Positions 50,752 to 60,720 of a stretch of DNA of 64,000 nt are shown piece after piece. The first letter of the stretch is position 1. Every line of letters begins with the position of its first letter. The notes below the pieces were generated by a model, which did no database searches, was not told the origin of the DNA, and saw only the letters and a list, made by a program, of their open reading frames with translations. Both the position numbers and the translations under genes were made by a program. Source of the stretch: Photobacterium frigidiphilum (GTDB taxonomy: Bacteria; Pseudomonadota; Gammaproteobacteria; Enterobacterales; Vibrionaceae); assembly GCF_003025615.1 (NCBI RefSeq), contig NZ_PYMJ01000009.1, forward strand, positions 124,001 through 188,000. Direction: 5' to 3'.

Positions 50752-50772
50752 AGATAGTCTAGCTGACTATCT
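50752..50772. terminator. Hairpin in the rluB-yciO gap
   Basis: AGATAGTC, loop TAGCT, GACTATCT. A perfect 8-bp stem; on the minus strand TTTGAG follows. It may help end the rnm-yciO transcript together with the next repeat. Confidence 0.4.
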
Positions 50773-50781
50773 ATTTACAGA

Positions 50782-50838
50782 TATACCCAAGTTACTCGTT
50801 TCAGCGAGAATCCTGCACCCTGAGGTAGCTTGGATATA
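50782..50838. repeat. 57-bp shortened palindrome of repeat family 1
   Basis: TATACCCAAGTTACTCG then TTTCAGCGAGAATCCTGC then ACCCTGAGGTAGCTTGGATATA. Compared with the 43246 copy, the left arm has lost the TCAAGATG block, so the hairpin is asymmetrical. It lies 28 nt beyond the yciO stop. Confidence 0.7.
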
Positions 50839-50866
50839 CGTATTCAAACAGGAAATAGTAGAAGCA

Positions 50867-51487
50867 TTAGCTAAAAGGTGCAGGATCACCTGCGCCAACT
50901 CGTAACACTTCCATTTCATCATTACTAAAATCGATCACGGTAGTCGGTTGCTCGCCTAAATAACCACCATTCATGATTAAATCGACCGCATGCTCTAACT
51001 TATCGCGGATATCTTCAGGGTCAGATTCAGCAACATCGCTATTAGGCAAAATTAAACTGGTCGACATTAATGGCTCACCTAACTCTTCAAGCAGAGCTAA
51101 AGCAATCGCATTATTAGGAATACGGATACCAATCGTTTTACGTTTAGGATTCATTAAACGACGGGGCACTTCTTTCGTACCTTTGAAAATAAACGTGTAC
51201 GCGCCTGGTGTATTGCTACGTAACAAACGGAATGCCGCATTATCAACACGTGCATAATTGGCAATTTCAGATAAATCACGGCACAACAATGTAAAATTGT
51301 GCTTATCGTTTAGTCGACGGATCTGGCAAATGCGTTCAAGCGCTTGTTTATTCTCAAGTTGACAACCCAATGCATACCCTGAATCGGTTGGATACACGAC
51401 AACGCCACCATTACGAATAATCGCAACCGCCTGCGTCATTAAACGGGCTTGCGGGGTTTCAGGGTGAACATAAAAAAACTGGCTCAT
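50867..51487 (-). CDS. yciO: YciO, Sua5/YrdC-family protein
   Basis: 206-aa protein of the Sua5/YciO/YrdC fold (threonylcarbamoyl-AMP synthase-like). Motifs include [16 protein letters not shown] and the SLILP segment. E. coli YciO is a paralogue of TsaC whose role in tRNA modification is weak or uncertain. GGAGG four bases upstream; the ATG overlaps the rnm stop (ATGA). Second gene of the rnm-yciO pair. Confidence 0.92.
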   Translation of the reverse strand: MSQFFYVHPETPQARLMTQAVAIIRNGGVVVYPTDSGYALGCQLENKQALERICQIRRLNDKHNFTLLCRDLSEIANYARVDNAAFRLLRSNTPGAYTFIFKGTKEVPRRLMNPKRKTIGIRIPNNAIALALLEELGEPLMSTSLILPNSDVAESDPEDIRDKLEHAVDLIMNGGYLGEQPTTVIDFSNDEMEVLRVGAGDPAPFS

Positions 51488-52377
51488 TTATCCTCCGGTG
51501 GCGATGTCGGATCTGCCGATACCGCCTCATCAACTCGCTTCTTTTCAACATCCCAATCAAGCCAAACTTCTGTTACGCCTTTCGGTAACCACAAATTACG
51601 ACCTAACTCCGTCCAAGGAGACGGGTAATGGAAATCAGAGCCTTGAGAAGCAAGTAAATTATAAGTGATCGCATAATCCCCTAAGGTGCGACGTTCTTGT
51701 TGTCCTTGCTGTGGCTGAGCAACTTCCATTGCATCACCTTTCGCTTCAACAAAAGTAGCTAAAAGTCGCTTTAACCATTTTGCCGTCATTTTGTAGCGAC
51801 CGGGATGCGCAAGGACAGCTTGACCACCAGCAGCATGAATAACAGCGACTGCATCAGCAATCGAGCACCAAGCTGGCGGCACGTAACCCGGATTTCCCCG
51901 AGTTAAGAATTTTTTAAATACTGCCTGCATATTTTTGGCATAACCTTGCTCAACAATCCAACGCGCAAAATGAGCTCGTGTAATTGTTGCACCATTAGCT
52001 AATGCCATTGCGCCTTCATAAGCGCCAGGCATATTATTTCTCGCCAATCGCTCAGCCATCTCTAACGCCCTTGCGGTACGACGCTCGGCTTGCTCTTGAA
52101 TAAGTGCGGTTAATGCTGGATGCTCAGAATCAATATTCAACCCCACGATATGAATATCAAAGTTACTCCAAAGCGTAGATATTTCAATGCCTTTGATCAG
52201 AGTTATAGGTAACTCTTGTTCATCAATGATGCGTTGAGCAGGCAATAGCGCTTCCACCGTATCGTGATCGGTTATCGCAAGCGCATCAACTCTACGTTCA
52301 ACGGCTCGTTTCAACAATTCTTCTGGCGATAAGCACCCATCTGATGCTGTGGTGTGGCTGTGTAAATCAAATAACAT
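51484..52377 (-). CDS. rnm: RNase AM (YciV), PHP-domain 5'-3' exonuclease
   Basis: 297-aa PHP phosphoesterase. Metal-binding motifs: [11 protein letters not shown] at the N-terminus, [25 protein letters not shown] and the C-terminal GSDFHYP. E. coli RNase AM (formerly YciV/TrpH) trims the 5' ends of rRNA and degrades short RNAs. It is divergent from the trp operon, whose promoter lies in the 311-bp gap. Confidence 0.93.
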   Translation of the reverse strand: MLFDLHSHTTASDGCLSPEELLKRAVERRVDALAITDHDTVEALLPAQRIIDEQELPITLIKGIEISTLWSNFDIHIVGLNIDSEHPALTALIQEQAERRTARALEMAERLARNNMPGAYEGAMALANGATITRAHFARWIVEQGYAKNMQAVFKKFLTRGNPGYVPPAWCSIADAVAVIHAAGGQAVLAHPGRYKMTAKWLKRLLATFVEAKGDAMEVAQPQQGQQERRTLGDYAITYNLLASQGSDFHYPSPWTELGRNLWLPKGVTEVWLDWDVEKKRVDEAVSADPTSPPEDK

Positions 52378-52399
52378 AATTTTATTTCTGACTTATCTC

Positions 52400-52435
52400 T
52401 TGACTTTACATCAGCGAACTAGTTTACTAGTACGC
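52400..52435 (+). promoter_or_regulatory. trp promoter and TrpR operator
   Basis: TTGACT (52400-52405), 17-bp spacer, TTTACT (52423-52428). The operator core ACTAGTTTACTAGT lies across the -10 within 52415-52435. It matches the E. coli trp promoter (TTGACA, TTAACT, with the same operator arms) almost base for base. TrpR repression is therefore well supported. Confidence 0.9.
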
Positions 52436-52474
52436 AATTACCCGTAGTAAGACTCTACAAAACAGGACTTTTAC

Positions 52475-52552
52475 ATGTTACAGCAAATTAACCGACAGCT
52501 TCGCGCTTTCTTCATCTCATGGTGGTGGCACTTCTCTATACGGGTTGTGTGA
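52475..52552 (+). CDS. trpL: trp operon leader peptide
   Basis: 25-residue leader starting MLQQINRQLRAFFIS, with three consecutive Trp codons at positions 16-18. Stalling at these codons when charged tRNA-Trp is scarce would favour the antiterminator and transcription of the trp genes. It ends in TGA 52550-52552, 31 nt before the attenuator stem. The ribosome site AGGA lies eight bases upstream. Confidence 0.9.
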   Translation: MLQQINRQLRAFFISWWWHFSIRVV

Positions 52553-52583
52553 TTTGCTGTTCCTAACGGACAGAATAGACATA

Positions 52584-52608
52584 AGCCCGCCAGATGCGGG
52601 CTTTTTTA
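52584..52608 (+). terminator. trp attenuator
   Basis: AGCCCGC, loop CAGAT, GCGGGCT, then TTTTTT. The stem is 7 bp, GC-rich. It follows the Trp-rich leader and precedes the first structural gene by 81 nt, the usual attenuator position. Confidence 0.9.
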
Positions 52609-52688
52609 TACCAAAATTTCAAATAATTTATCAGTGTGATGCCAGCGTTACTCAAGAGTAAAAGCATCAAACTCAAAAGGGTCAAAAC

Positions 52689-53702
52689 ATGATTATCGTA
52701 CTAAAGCCTAAAGCAACAGAAGCACAAGCTAAAGAAATCCTTAGCCGTATTGAAGCATCAGGCCTAAAGCCTTTATATATGCCGGGTGTTGAACGTATCG
52801 TATTAGGCGCATTAGGCGATGAGCGTATTTTACAAAAATTGAATCTAGATGCTTACCCATGTGTTGAAACAGTGAAGCCTATTTTAACCAAATACAAAAT
52901 GGTTAGCCGTGAAGTACAAGCGCACGATACCGTTGTTCGCTTTGGTAATGCTTCTGTCGGTGGCAACAAATTCGCGGTTATCGCCGGTCCTTGTTCGGTT
53001 GAATCTGAAGCACAGTTAATGGCTGTTGCTGAAGTCGTTAAAAAGCACGGTGCCGTTGCTTTACGTGGCGGCGCTTATAAGCCACGCACCAGCCCATATG
53101 ATTTCCAGGGAATGGGTGTTGAAGGCTTGAAATTATTACAAAAAGCCAAGAAAGAACTCAACATCCCAACGGTTTCTGAAGTCATGGAAGTGAGTCAAGT
53201 TGAATCACTGTGTGAATATGTAGACTGCCTACAGATTGGCGCGCGAAATATGCAAAACTACGCATTATTAAAAGCCGTAGGCGAAAGTAAAAAACCGGTC
53301 TTGCTCAAACGCGGACTTTCAGCCACTATCGAGGAGTTGTTGCTGGCTGCGGAATACATTTACGATGCAGGAAATCCAAATATTATCTTGTGTGAACGTG
53401 GTATTCGTACTTTTGAAACAGCAACACGTAATACATTGGACTTAAATGCAGTGGCTTATTTGAAGCAACGCACTCACCTTCCAGTAGTCGTTGATCCTAG
53501 CCATGGAACTGGTGTGCGTGAATTGGTTATTCCACTTTCACGTGCAGCTGCTGCAGTTGGCGCTGATGGCATCATCGTAGAATCGCACCTTAATCCGTGT
53601 GAAGCATTATCTGATGGGCACCAAGCGCTTACAGGTCCGATGTTCGAGCAGTTAATGCAAGAACTTAAACCGTTTGTAGAAGCGGCAGGGAGAACGCTGT
53701 GA
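52689..53702 (+). CDS. Type I-beta DAHP synthase in the trp operon
   Basis: Condenses phosphoenolpyruvate and erythrose 4-phosphate, the first shikimate step. The 337-aa protein has an N-terminal ferredoxin-like regulatory domain (about 1-70, as in Thermotoga AroF/TM0343) and the KDO8P-synthase-like barrel with [38 protein letters not shown] and DPSHGTG. Vibrio and E. coli use type I-alpha enzymes elsewhere; this one sits behind the trp leader and overlaps trpE by 4 nt, so it is repressed and attenuated with tryptophan. Allosteric effector unknown. Confidence 0.9.
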   Translation: MIIVLKPKATEAQAKEILSRIEASGLKPLYMPGVERIVLGALGDERILQKLNLDAYPCVETVKPILTKYKMVSREVQAHDTVVRFGNASVGGNKFAVIAGPCSVESEAQLMAVAEVVKKHGAVALRGGAYKPRTSPYDFQGMGVEGLKLLQKAKKELNIPTVSEVMEVSQVESLCEYVDCLQIGARNMQNYALLKAVGESKKPVLLKRGLSATIEELLLAAEYIYDAGNPNIILCERGIRTFETATRNTLDLNAVAYLKQRTHLPVVVDPSHGTGVRELVIPLSRAAAAVGADGIIVESHLNPCEALSDGHQALTGPMFEQLMQELKPFVEAAGRTL

Positions 53703-55303
53703 ATACTACCCCATTAGGTGCTGGTGAATTAGAAGTCCTTAGCCTTGATGTACCTTATGTAGCAGATCCAACGGAATTATATTACTCCGTATGTGGTAAT
53801 CGCCCACATAACCTATTGTTAGAGTCGGCAGAAGTCGATTCCAAGCAAGATCTTCAAAGTTTAATGTTAGTCGATGCTGCGGTACGCATTGTATGCCGCG
53901 GTAAAGAAGTGCGTCTTGAAGCATTAACCGATAATGGCTTATGTGTACTTCAAACTATCGAAAACGTTGTGACCAACGATACTACCAACGATATTACCGT
54001 CGAGCGTGAAGCGCGTTGTTTAGTCTTACACTTCCCAACCGGTGAACGCACACTCGATGAAGACAGCCGTTTACGTCAAACGTCGTCTTTTGATGCGCTA
54101 CGCATGATTCAACATGCCTTCGATACATCGGCTCATCCTCGTGAAGCATTATTTTTAGGCGGTTTGTTCGCTTACGACTTAGTCGCAGGCTTTGAGCCAC
54201 TGCCCGATGTAGCACAAGACAATAACTGCCCTGATTACCTTTTCTATATTGCTGAAACGTTACTGGTTATCGATCACCAGCGCCGCAAAGGTAAACTTCA
54301 AGCAACCTTGTTTGGTGGTGAACAATATACCGCTAGCTACTTTGAACTAAGCCGCCGTTTACAGCATATTAAAGAAGCCTGCCTAGACCCTAAACCTGTT
54401 CCAGCAGCAGAGCTTCTTGAACGTTGTGAGCCAGAAGCCAGTATCAATGATGAAGACTTCTGCCAAACGGTGAAAGACTTGAAGCAATACGTCATTGCAG
54501 GTGATGTCTTCCAAGTGGTGCCTTCTCGTCAATTCACATTGCCTTGCCCTTCACCGCTTGTTGCTTATAAAGAACTTAAAATAGGTAATCCAAGCCCGTA
54601 CATGTTCTTCTTACAAGATTCAGAATTCACCCTATTTGGTGCTTCACCAGAAAGCGCACTGAAATATTGTACAGAAAGCAACCAAGTCGAGATCTACCCT
54701 ATCGCTGGCACACGCCATCGCGGAAAGAATGTCGATGGTTCGATTAATCTGGATTTAGATGCACGTATTGAACTTGAGTTACGCAGCGACTTAAAAGAAA
54801 ACGCAGAACACATGATGCTGGTTGATTTAGCGCGTAACGATGTTGCACGTATCAGTGAACCAGGTAGCCGTTATGTGGCCGACCTACTAAAAGTAGACCG
54901 TTATAGTCACGTGATGCATTTAGTGTCTCGTGTTGTAGGACAACTACGCAGCGATCTTGATGCATTACATGCTTACCAAGCGTGTATGAATATGGGCACT
55001 TTAACTGGCGCACCAAAGATTCGTGCCATGCAGCTCATTCGTGATGTAGAGCAACGTCGTCGTGGCAGCTATGGTGGCGCAGTGGGTTACTTAACGGGCC
55101 ATGGCGATATGGATACCTGTATTGTGATTCGTTCAGCTTATGTCGAAAACGGGATCGCAAGTGTTCAAGCCGGTGCCGGTGTCGTGTACGACTCTATTCC
55201 CCAAGCTGAAGCTGATGAAACACGTGGTAAAGCACAAGCTGTTATTACCGCAATTCGCAAAGCGCACAGCTTAAACGAAACAAACAACCTAAGCCGTCAA
55301 TAA
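53699..55303 (+). CDS. trpE: Anthranilate synthase component I
   Basis: Converts chorismate and ammonia to anthranilate, 534 aa. The Trp feedback site LLLESAEVDSK is intact near residues 39-49. The catalytic domain has GASPESALKY, PIAGTRHRGK and CMNMGTLTGAPKIRAMQLI. It starts at GTG overlapping the DAHP synthase stop (GTGA); AGGGAGA lies upstream. Longer than E. coli TrpE (520 aa) by loop insertions. Confidence 0.96.
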   Translation: MNTTPLGAGELEVLSLDVPYVADPTELYYSVCGNRPHNLLLESAEVDSKQDLQSLMLVDAAVRIVCRGKEVRLEALTDNGLCVLQTIENVVTNDTTNDITVEREARCLVLHFPTGERTLDEDSRLRQTSSFDALRMIQHAFDTSAHPREALFLGGLFAYDLVAGFEPLPDVAQDNNCPDYLFYIAETLLVIDHQRRKGKLQATLFGGEQYTASYFELSRRLQHIKEACLDPKPVPAAELLERCEPEASINDEDFCQTVKDLKQYVIAGDVFQVVPSRQFTLPCPSPLVAYKELKIGNPSPYMFFLQDSEFTLFGASPESALKYCTESNQVEIYPIAGTRHRGKNVDGSINLDLDARIELELRSDLKENAEHMMLVDLARNDVARISEPGSRYVADLLKVDRYSHVMHLVSRVVGQLRSDLDALHAYQACMNMGTLTGAPKIRAMQLIRDVEQRRRGSYGGAVGYLTGHGDMDTCIVIRSAYVENGIASVQAGAGVVYDSIPQAEADETRGKAQAVITAIRKAHSLNETNNLSRQ

Positions 55304-55315
55304 GGAGCTAAAACA

Positions 55316-55954
55316 ATGGCACAAGCACATATCGTTCTATTGGATAACTTTGACTCCTTTACATACAACTTGGTTGATCAGTTCCGTTCATTAGGTCACC
55401 TGGTAACCATTTACCGCAACAGCCTTAGCGTTGAACAAATGGAACAGGCGTTAGCAGATAAAGTGAACCCGGTGCTAGTACTATCGCCAGGGCCAGGAGC
55501 ACCAGCAGACGCAGGTTGTATGCCAGCCCTAATCAAACGCATTAAAGGGGAAGTACCTATTATAGGTATCTGCCTTGGTCATCAAGCCATTGTTGAAGCT
55601 TACGGCGGAAAAGTAGAAGGCGCAGGGGAAATCGTTCACGGGAAATCTGCCATGATGAGCCACACCCAGCATAACGTCTTTGGTGATTTACCTAACCCAC
55701 TCTCGATTGCGCGCTATCACTCTTTAGTCGCTACCGAAGTACCAGAAACGCTGGATATTGTTGCCGATGTTGATGGTCTTGTTATGGCTGTTATCAATGA
55801 TGCTGATCGCGTTTGTGGGTTTCAATTCCACCCAGAGTCGATTTTAACGACCCAAGGCGCACAACTGCTAACAAATACTTTGCACTGGGTAATGTCGAAA
55901 GTAGAAAGCGACATAGAAACAACAAAAACACCTCAGACAAACGATAAAGATTAA
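55316..55954 (+). CDS. trpG: Anthranilate synthase component II (glutamine amidotransferase)
   Basis: Supplies ammonia from glutamine to TrpE, 212 aa. The class I amidotransferase triad is seen as Cys86 (GICLGHQ) and His/Glu (FHPESI). AAGGAG lies eight bases upstream of the ATG. A separate trpG, not fused to trpD as in E. coli, is the Vibrionaceae arrangement. Confidence 0.95.
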   Translation: MAQAHIVLLDNFDSFTYNLVDQFRSLGHLVTIYRNSLSVEQMEQALADKVNPVLVLSPGPGAPADAGCMPALIKRIKGEVPIIGICLGHQAIVEAYGGKVEGAGEIVHGKSAMMSHTQHNVFGDLPNPLSIARYHSLVATEVPETLDIVADVDGLVMAVINDADRVCGFQFHPESILTTQGAQLLTNTLHWVMSKVESDIETTKTPQTNDKD

Positions 55955-55965
55955 GGATGATGGAT

Positions 55966-56976
55966 ATGGACGCTAAAATTTTCGAGATTGCAGACAAACT
56001 TTACGCCCAGCAAGCACTAACGCAAGATGAAAGCCATGTACTGTTTGATGCCATCATCAAAGGTGACGTAGACCCAATTTTACTTTCTGCAGTTCTTACT
56101 GCACTTAAAATCAAAGGCGAAACACCCGCTGAAATCGCAGGGGCAGCCAGTGCTTTACTCGCCAACGCTAAGGCATTCCCTAGCCCTGAATACGATTTTG
56201 CCGACATCGTAGGTACAGGTGGCGACGGTGCAAACACCATCAATATCTCAACCACTGCTGCGTTTGTTGCAGCAGCCTGTGGTGTAAAAGTAGCAAAACA
56301 CGGTAACCGTGGCGTATCAAGCAAATCGGGCTCATCTGATTTACTGGATAAATTCGGCATCAACCTCGCAATGACACCCGAAAATGCCCGTGGTGCACTT
56401 GATGAACTTGGCGTCTGTTTCTTATTTGCGCCTGAGTATCACAGCGGTGTTCGCCATGCGATGCCTGTACGCCAAACCTTAAAAACACGTACGATCTTTA
56501 ATGTATTAGGTCCTCTCATTAACCCTGCACGACCTAAAATTGAATTGATGGGTGTGTACGATCAATCATTAGTTCACCCTATTGCAGAAACAATGGTAGC
56601 AATGGGCATGAAACGCGCAGCGGTCGTTCATGGTTCAGGTCTTGATGAAGTGGCAATTCATGGCGAAACACTTGTCGCTGAAATCATTAATGGTGAAATT
56701 AAAGAATACACCTTAACACCAGCTGATTTTGGGCTTGAAACATACCCATTAGAAGCGATTAAAGGTGGTGAGCCGGAAGAAAACCGTGCAATCATCACTG
56801 ATATTCTGACCGGAAAAGGCACTGATGCTCAGCAAGGTGCTGTCGCAGTCAATGTAGCTTTGTTATTACGTCTGTTTGGTCAGGAAGATTTAAAAGCGAA
56901 CACACAGCAAGCGATTGCAGCCATGCAATCAGGTAAGGCGTATGAATTAGTTAGCAAATTAGCGGCACGAGGTTAA
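55966..56976 (+). CDS. trpD: Anthranilate phosphoribosyltransferase
   Basis: Transfers phosphoribose from PRPP to anthranilate, 336 aa from ATG 55966. Motifs include [30 protein letters not shown] and VHGSGLDE. Three in-frame ATGs lie at 55957, 55960 and 55966; the AAGG at the trpG stop is properly spaced only from the third. The choice of start changes three residues. Confidence 0.95.
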   Translation: MDAKIFEIADKLYAQQALTQDESHVLFDAIIKGDVDPILLSAVLTALKIKGETPAEIAGAASALLANAKAFPSPEYDFADIVGTGGDGANTINISTTAAFVAAACGVKVAKHGNRGVSSKSGSSDLLDKFGINLAMTPENARGALDELGVCFLFAPEYHSGVRHAMPVRQTLKTRTIFNVLGPLINPARPKIELMGVYDQSLVHPIAETMVAMGMKRAAVVHGSGLDEVAIHGETLVAEIINGEIKEYTLTPADFGLETYPLEAIKGGEPEENRAIITDILTGKGTDAQQGAVAVNVALLLRLFGQEDLKANTQQAIAAMQSGKAYELVSKLAARG

Positions 56977-56978
56977 TC

Positions 56979-58349
56979 ATGGAAACAGTACTAGCAAGAA
57001 TCGTTGCAGATAAACGCATTTGGGTTGACGCGCGGAAACAAAGCCAGCCTCTTGAAAGCTTTGTTGAGACGATAACACCCAGTGATCGTAGTTTTTACGA
57101 TGCACTGACCAGTGATACTGCCGCTTTCATTTTAGAATGTAAAAAGGCATCGCCGTCTAAAGGTCAAATTCGTGAAAACTTCGACCTTGATTACATTGCC
57201 GGTGTTTACAACAACCATGCCAATGCTATTTCAGTATTAACAGACGAAAAGTATTTTCAAGGCAACTTTGATTTTCTGCTGCAAGTGCGCAACCAAGTTC
57301 GCCAACCTATTCTCTGTAAAGATTTCATGATCGATGCTTATCAGGTTTACCTTGCACGTCATTATCAAGCTGATGCCATCCTCTTAATGCTATCTGTGCT
57401 GAATGACGAAGAATACCGCGAGCTATCAACACTGGCGCACTCGTTAAATTTGGGCGTGTTAACTGAAGTCAGCAACGAAGAAGAACTTGAGCGTGCAATC
57501 GTATTACAAGCCAAAGTGGTAGGGATCAATAACCGTAACTTGCGCGATTTAAGCATCGATTTAAATCGTACAAAAGAACTCGCACCCCGTTTGCCTGAAG
57601 GTACGATTGTCATCTCTGAATCAGGAATTAGTACTAACCAACAAATCCGTGATTTATCGGCATATGCGAATGGCTTCTTAATTGGAAGTTCGTTAATGTC
57701 TGAAGACAATCTAGAGCTAGCTGTTCGACGTGTACTGCTTGGCGAGAATAAAGTATGTGGTTTAACCCATGCTGACGATGCATCAGCGGCCTATCAAAGC
57801 GGTGCTGTGTACGGTGGTTTGATTTTTGTTTCTTCGTCTCCTCGTCACGTCGATATCGAGCAAGCCCGTATGGTGATGAGTGGCGCACCCCTTAAATATG
57901 TCGGTGTTTTCCGTAATGCTGATCCACAAGCAATCAAAAAAGCAGCAAAGTCATTATCCCTGTCTGCCGTACAATTGCACGGTGATGAAACGCCAGAATA
58001 TGTCACGAATTTAAAAGCACAGCTTCCCGTTGATTGTGAAATCTGGAAAGCACACGGGGTAGAAGCGGTATTACCCGACTTTTCCCGTTGGCAAGCTGAT
58101 AAGCACCTACTCGATAGTAAAGTTGGTCAACAAAGTGGCGGCACAGGCAAAACATTTGATTGGTCGTTACTGAGTGAAACAGCGAAAGAAAATATTTTAT
58201 TAGCTGGCGGGCTTACCCCAGATAATGTCAGCGAAGCAGTCAAGCTTGGTTGCCGCGGATTAGATTTAAACTCCGGTGTAGAAAGCGCGCCGGGTAAAAA
58301 AGATCAAACAAAATTGAATGCGGCATTTGCAGCAATCAGAAAGTATTAA
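56979..58349 (+). CDS. trpC: TrpCF, indole-3-glycerol-phosphate synthase / PRA isomerase
   Basis: Bifunctional 456-aa enzyme for two successive steps. The IGPS part (about 1-255) has ECKKASPSKG, LCKDFM, EVSNEEEL, INNRNLRDL and ISESGI. The PRAI part (about 258-456) starts KVCGLTHADDA and ends LLAGGLTPDNV with GLDLNSGVE. The fusion is usual in enterics and Vibrionaceae. It lies 2 nt after trpD. Confidence 0.95.
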   Translation: METVLARIVADKRIWVDARKQSQPLESFVETITPSDRSFYDALTSDTAAFILECKKASPSKGQIRENFDLDYIAGVYNNHANAISVLTDEKYFQGNFDFLLQVRNQVRQPILCKDFMIDAYQVYLARHYQADAILLMLSVLNDEEYRELSTLAHSLNLGVLTEVSNEEELERAIVLQAKVVGINNRNLRDLSIDLNRTKELAPRLPEGTIVISESGISTNQQIRDLSAYANGFLIGSSLMSEDNLELAVRRVLLGENKVCGLTHADDASAAYQSGAVYGGLIFVSSSPRHVDIEQARMVMSGAPLKYVGVFRNADPQAIKKAAKSLSLSAVQLHGDETPEYVTNLKAQLPVDCEIWKAHGVEAVLPDFSRWQADKHLLDSKVGQQSGGTGKTFDWSLLSETAKENILLAGGLTPDNVSEAVKLGCRGLDLNSGVESAPGKKDQTKLNAAFAAIRKY

Positions 58350-58364
58350 GGATTAGAGACGATT

Positions 58365-59555
58365 ATGAGCAAATTAGATGCCTACTTCGGTGAATTTGGT
58401 GGTCAGTACGTACCGCAAATTTTAGTACCAGCGCTAGATCAGCTGGAAGATGCTTTTATTGAAGCACAACAAGATCCAGCCTTTCAAAAAGAATTTATCG
58501 ATCTATTAAAAGATTACGCTGGTCGCCCAACAGCCTTAACGTTATGTCAGAACCTGACTAAAGGTACAAAAACCAAGTTATACCTAAAGCGTGAGGATTT
58601 ACTTCACGGTGGCGCTCATAAAACCAATCAGGTATTAGGTCAGGCGCTACTTGCTAAGCGCATGGGTAAAAAAGAAATCATTGCTGAAACGGGCGCAGGT
58701 CAACACGGTGTTGCCACAGCATTAGCATGTGCACTATTAGGCCTTAAATGTCGCGTTTACATGGGCGCAAAAGATATTGAACGTCAAAGCCCGAATGTAT
58801 TTCGCATGAAGTTGATGGGTGCCACGGTTATTCCTGTGCATTCAGGGTCTTCTACTCTGAAAGATGCCTGTAACGAAGCGATGCGCGACTGGTCTGCGAC
58901 ATATGAAGAAGCGCACTACCTACTGGGTACCGCTGCAGGTCCACACCCATTCCCAACCATTGTTCGTGAATTCCAACACATCATTGGTGAAGAAACCAAA
59001 GCACAGATCTTAGAAAAAGAAGGTCGCCTACCCGATGCTGTTATTGCATGTGTGGGTGGTGGTTCAAACGCTATTGGCATGTTTTCAGATTTCATCGATG
59101 AAAAAGACGTTGGCTTAATTGGTGTAGAACCTGCTGGTAAAGGTTTAGATACCAACATGCACGGTGCACCGCTTAAACACGGTAAACTGGGTATCTTCTT
59201 TGGTATGAAAGCACCTCTGATGCAAGATGAGCATGGTCAGGTTGAAGAATCTTACTCAGTATCTGCAGGACTAGACTTCCCCTCGGTTGGGCCTCAACAC
59301 GCACACCTTAATGCAACAGGTCGTGCTGAATACGGCTCAGTAACCGATGATGAAGCACTCGATGCATTCCAGTTACTTGCGCGTAAAGAAGGTATTATTC
59401 CGGCGTTAGAATCTGCACACGCATTAGCTTACGCATTAAAAATGATTGAAGCTGAACCAGAAAAAGAGCAACTTTTAGTTGTTAACCTTTCAGGTCGTGG
59501 CGACAAAGACATTTTCACCGTACACGATATTTTGGAAGCAAAGGGAGTACTGTAA
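58365..59555 (+). CDS. trpB: Tryptophan synthase beta chain
   Basis: PLP-dependent synthesis of Trp from indole and serine, 396 aa. PLP Lys is at position 86 (HGGAHKTNQ); GGGSNAIG binds the cofactor phosphate and the glutamate motif GAGQHG is intact. Length equals E. coli TrpB (397). It overlaps trpA by one base (TAATG). Confidence 0.97.
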   Translation: MSKLDAYFGEFGGQYVPQILVPALDQLEDAFIEAQQDPAFQKEFIDLLKDYAGRPTALTLCQNLTKGTKTKLYLKREDLLHGGAHKTNQVLGQALLAKRMGKKEIIAETGAGQHGVATALACALLGLKCRVYMGAKDIERQSPNVFRMKLMGATVIPVHSGSSTLKDACNEAMRDWSATYEEAHYLLGTAAGPHPFPTIVREFQHIIGEETKAQILEKEGRLPDAVIACVGGGSNAIGMFSDFIDEKDVGLIGVEPAGKGLDTNMHGAPLKHGKLGIFFGMKAPLMQDEHGQVEESYSVSAGLDFPSVGPQHAHLNATGRAEYGSVTDDEALDAFQLLARKEGIIPALESAHALAYALKMIEAEPEKEQLLVVNLSGRGDKDIFTVHDILEAKGVL

Positions 59556-60364
59556 TGGATCGTTATCAAGAATTATTTAATCGCCTAGCAGCAAAAAATG
59601 AAGGCGCATTTGTTCCTTTCGTAACGATTGGTGACCCTAGCCCTGAGCAATCAATGAAAATCATTGATACTTTAGTTGAATCGGGTGCAGATGCACTTGA
59701 ATTAGGCATCCCGTTCTCAGACCCATTGGCTGATGGCCCAACCATTCAAGCAGCAACCATTCGTGCTCTTGAATCTGGCACAACACCTGTTGTTTGTTTC
59801 GAATTATTAACTCAAATTCGCGCAAAATACCCTGACATGCCAATCGGCTTGTTAATGTATGCAAACTTGGTATTCACAGCCGGTATCGAAACCTTCTATA
59901 AGAAATGTGCCGATGCGGGTGTCGACTCAGTATTGATTGCAGATGTGCCAATAAAAGAGTCTGAAGAATTTCGTGTGGCCGCTGAAAAATACGGCATTCA
60001 CCCTATCTTTATTGCACCACCCAATGCGACTGATGAAACATTGAAATCGGTATCTGAATTAGGTGGTGGCTACACATATCTACTGTCTCGCGCTGGAGTC
60101 ACAGGCGCTGAAACAAAAGCAGGTAAGCCAATTCGCCACTTAGTCGAAAGTCTTACTAAGCATAATGCTCCACCAGCCCTACTTGGGTTTGGTATATCTG
60201 AACCTGCACAAGTAAAAGAAGCGATTGAAGCAGGGGCTGCTGGCGCAATTTCTGGTTCTGCTGTGGTAAAAATCATTGAGCATAACCTAAGCGATCATAC
60301 TGCTATGCTTGATAATTTAGGGCAATTTATTAGCGCTATGAAAGCGGCAAGTAAGCTTAGCTAA
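59555..60364 (+). CDS. trpA: Tryptophan synthase alpha chain
   Basis: Cleaves indole-3-glycerol phosphate to indole and G3P, channelled to TrpB. The 269-aa protein has the catalytic Glu49 and Asp60 ([13 protein letters not shown]) and the [10 protein letters not shown] loop. It is the last gene of the trp operon, followed by a strong terminator. Confidence 0.97.
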   Translation: MDRYQELFNRLAAKNEGAFVPFVTIGDPSPEQSMKIIDTLVESGADALELGIPFSDPLADGPTIQAATIRALESGTTPVVCFELLTQIRAKYPDMPIGLLMYANLVFTAGIETFYKKCADAGVDSVLIADVPIKESEEFRVAAEKYGIHPIFIAPPNATDETLKSVSELGGGYTYLLSRAGVTGAETKAGKPIRHLVESLTKHNAPPALLGFGISEPAQVKEAIEAGAAGAISGSAVVKIIEHNLSDHTAMLDNLGQFISAMKAASKLS

Positions 60365-60388
60365 TACGCGTTATATTATACCGACTTA

Positions 60389-60416
60389 AAAGCCGCACTC
60401 TGTGCGGTTTTTTTTT
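60389..60416 (+). terminator. Terminator of the trp operon
   Basis: AACCGCAC-type stem: CCGCAC (60393-60398), loop TCT, GTGCGG (60402-60407), then a run of nine T. Confidence 0.92.
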
Positions 60417-60545
60417 ACATTCTTCTTAGTCAAATATTCTGCCTTAAACTCATACCTCAGCATTCATAACATAAAAAGTCATCTTTCCGACATATCCCCC
60501 TCACCCAGTTCAAAAACCCATCAATCACACCAAATTTACATAATC

Positions 60546-60559
60546 TTGACCTATATCAA
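60546..60559. promoter_or_regulatory. FNR-like site upstream of the symporter gene
   Basis: TTGACCTATATCAA matches TTGAT-N4-ATCAA at 9 of 10 fixed positions, about 160 bp before the ATG-equivalent start at 60721. It may link the transporter to anaerobic growth. The rest of the 356-bp trpA gap is AT-rich without a gene. Confidence 0.4.
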
Positions 60560-60720
60560 TAGAGCAAAATATCGAAAAGAATGATTGATAAGCACTAAAA
60601 TTGCGTGTAAAAACACACTCGCAAAATATTGAGTTAACATTTATAACATTGAAAAAACTTAACTCGGTAAAAACCAACAAAACACAACAGTATTAACAAA
60701 CACGACAGAGGGTATCGAAA

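Noticed and set aside
60402..60584. 60-codon frame after trpA
   Set aside because: It starts within the trp terminator and is a low-complexity translation of AT-rich DNA.
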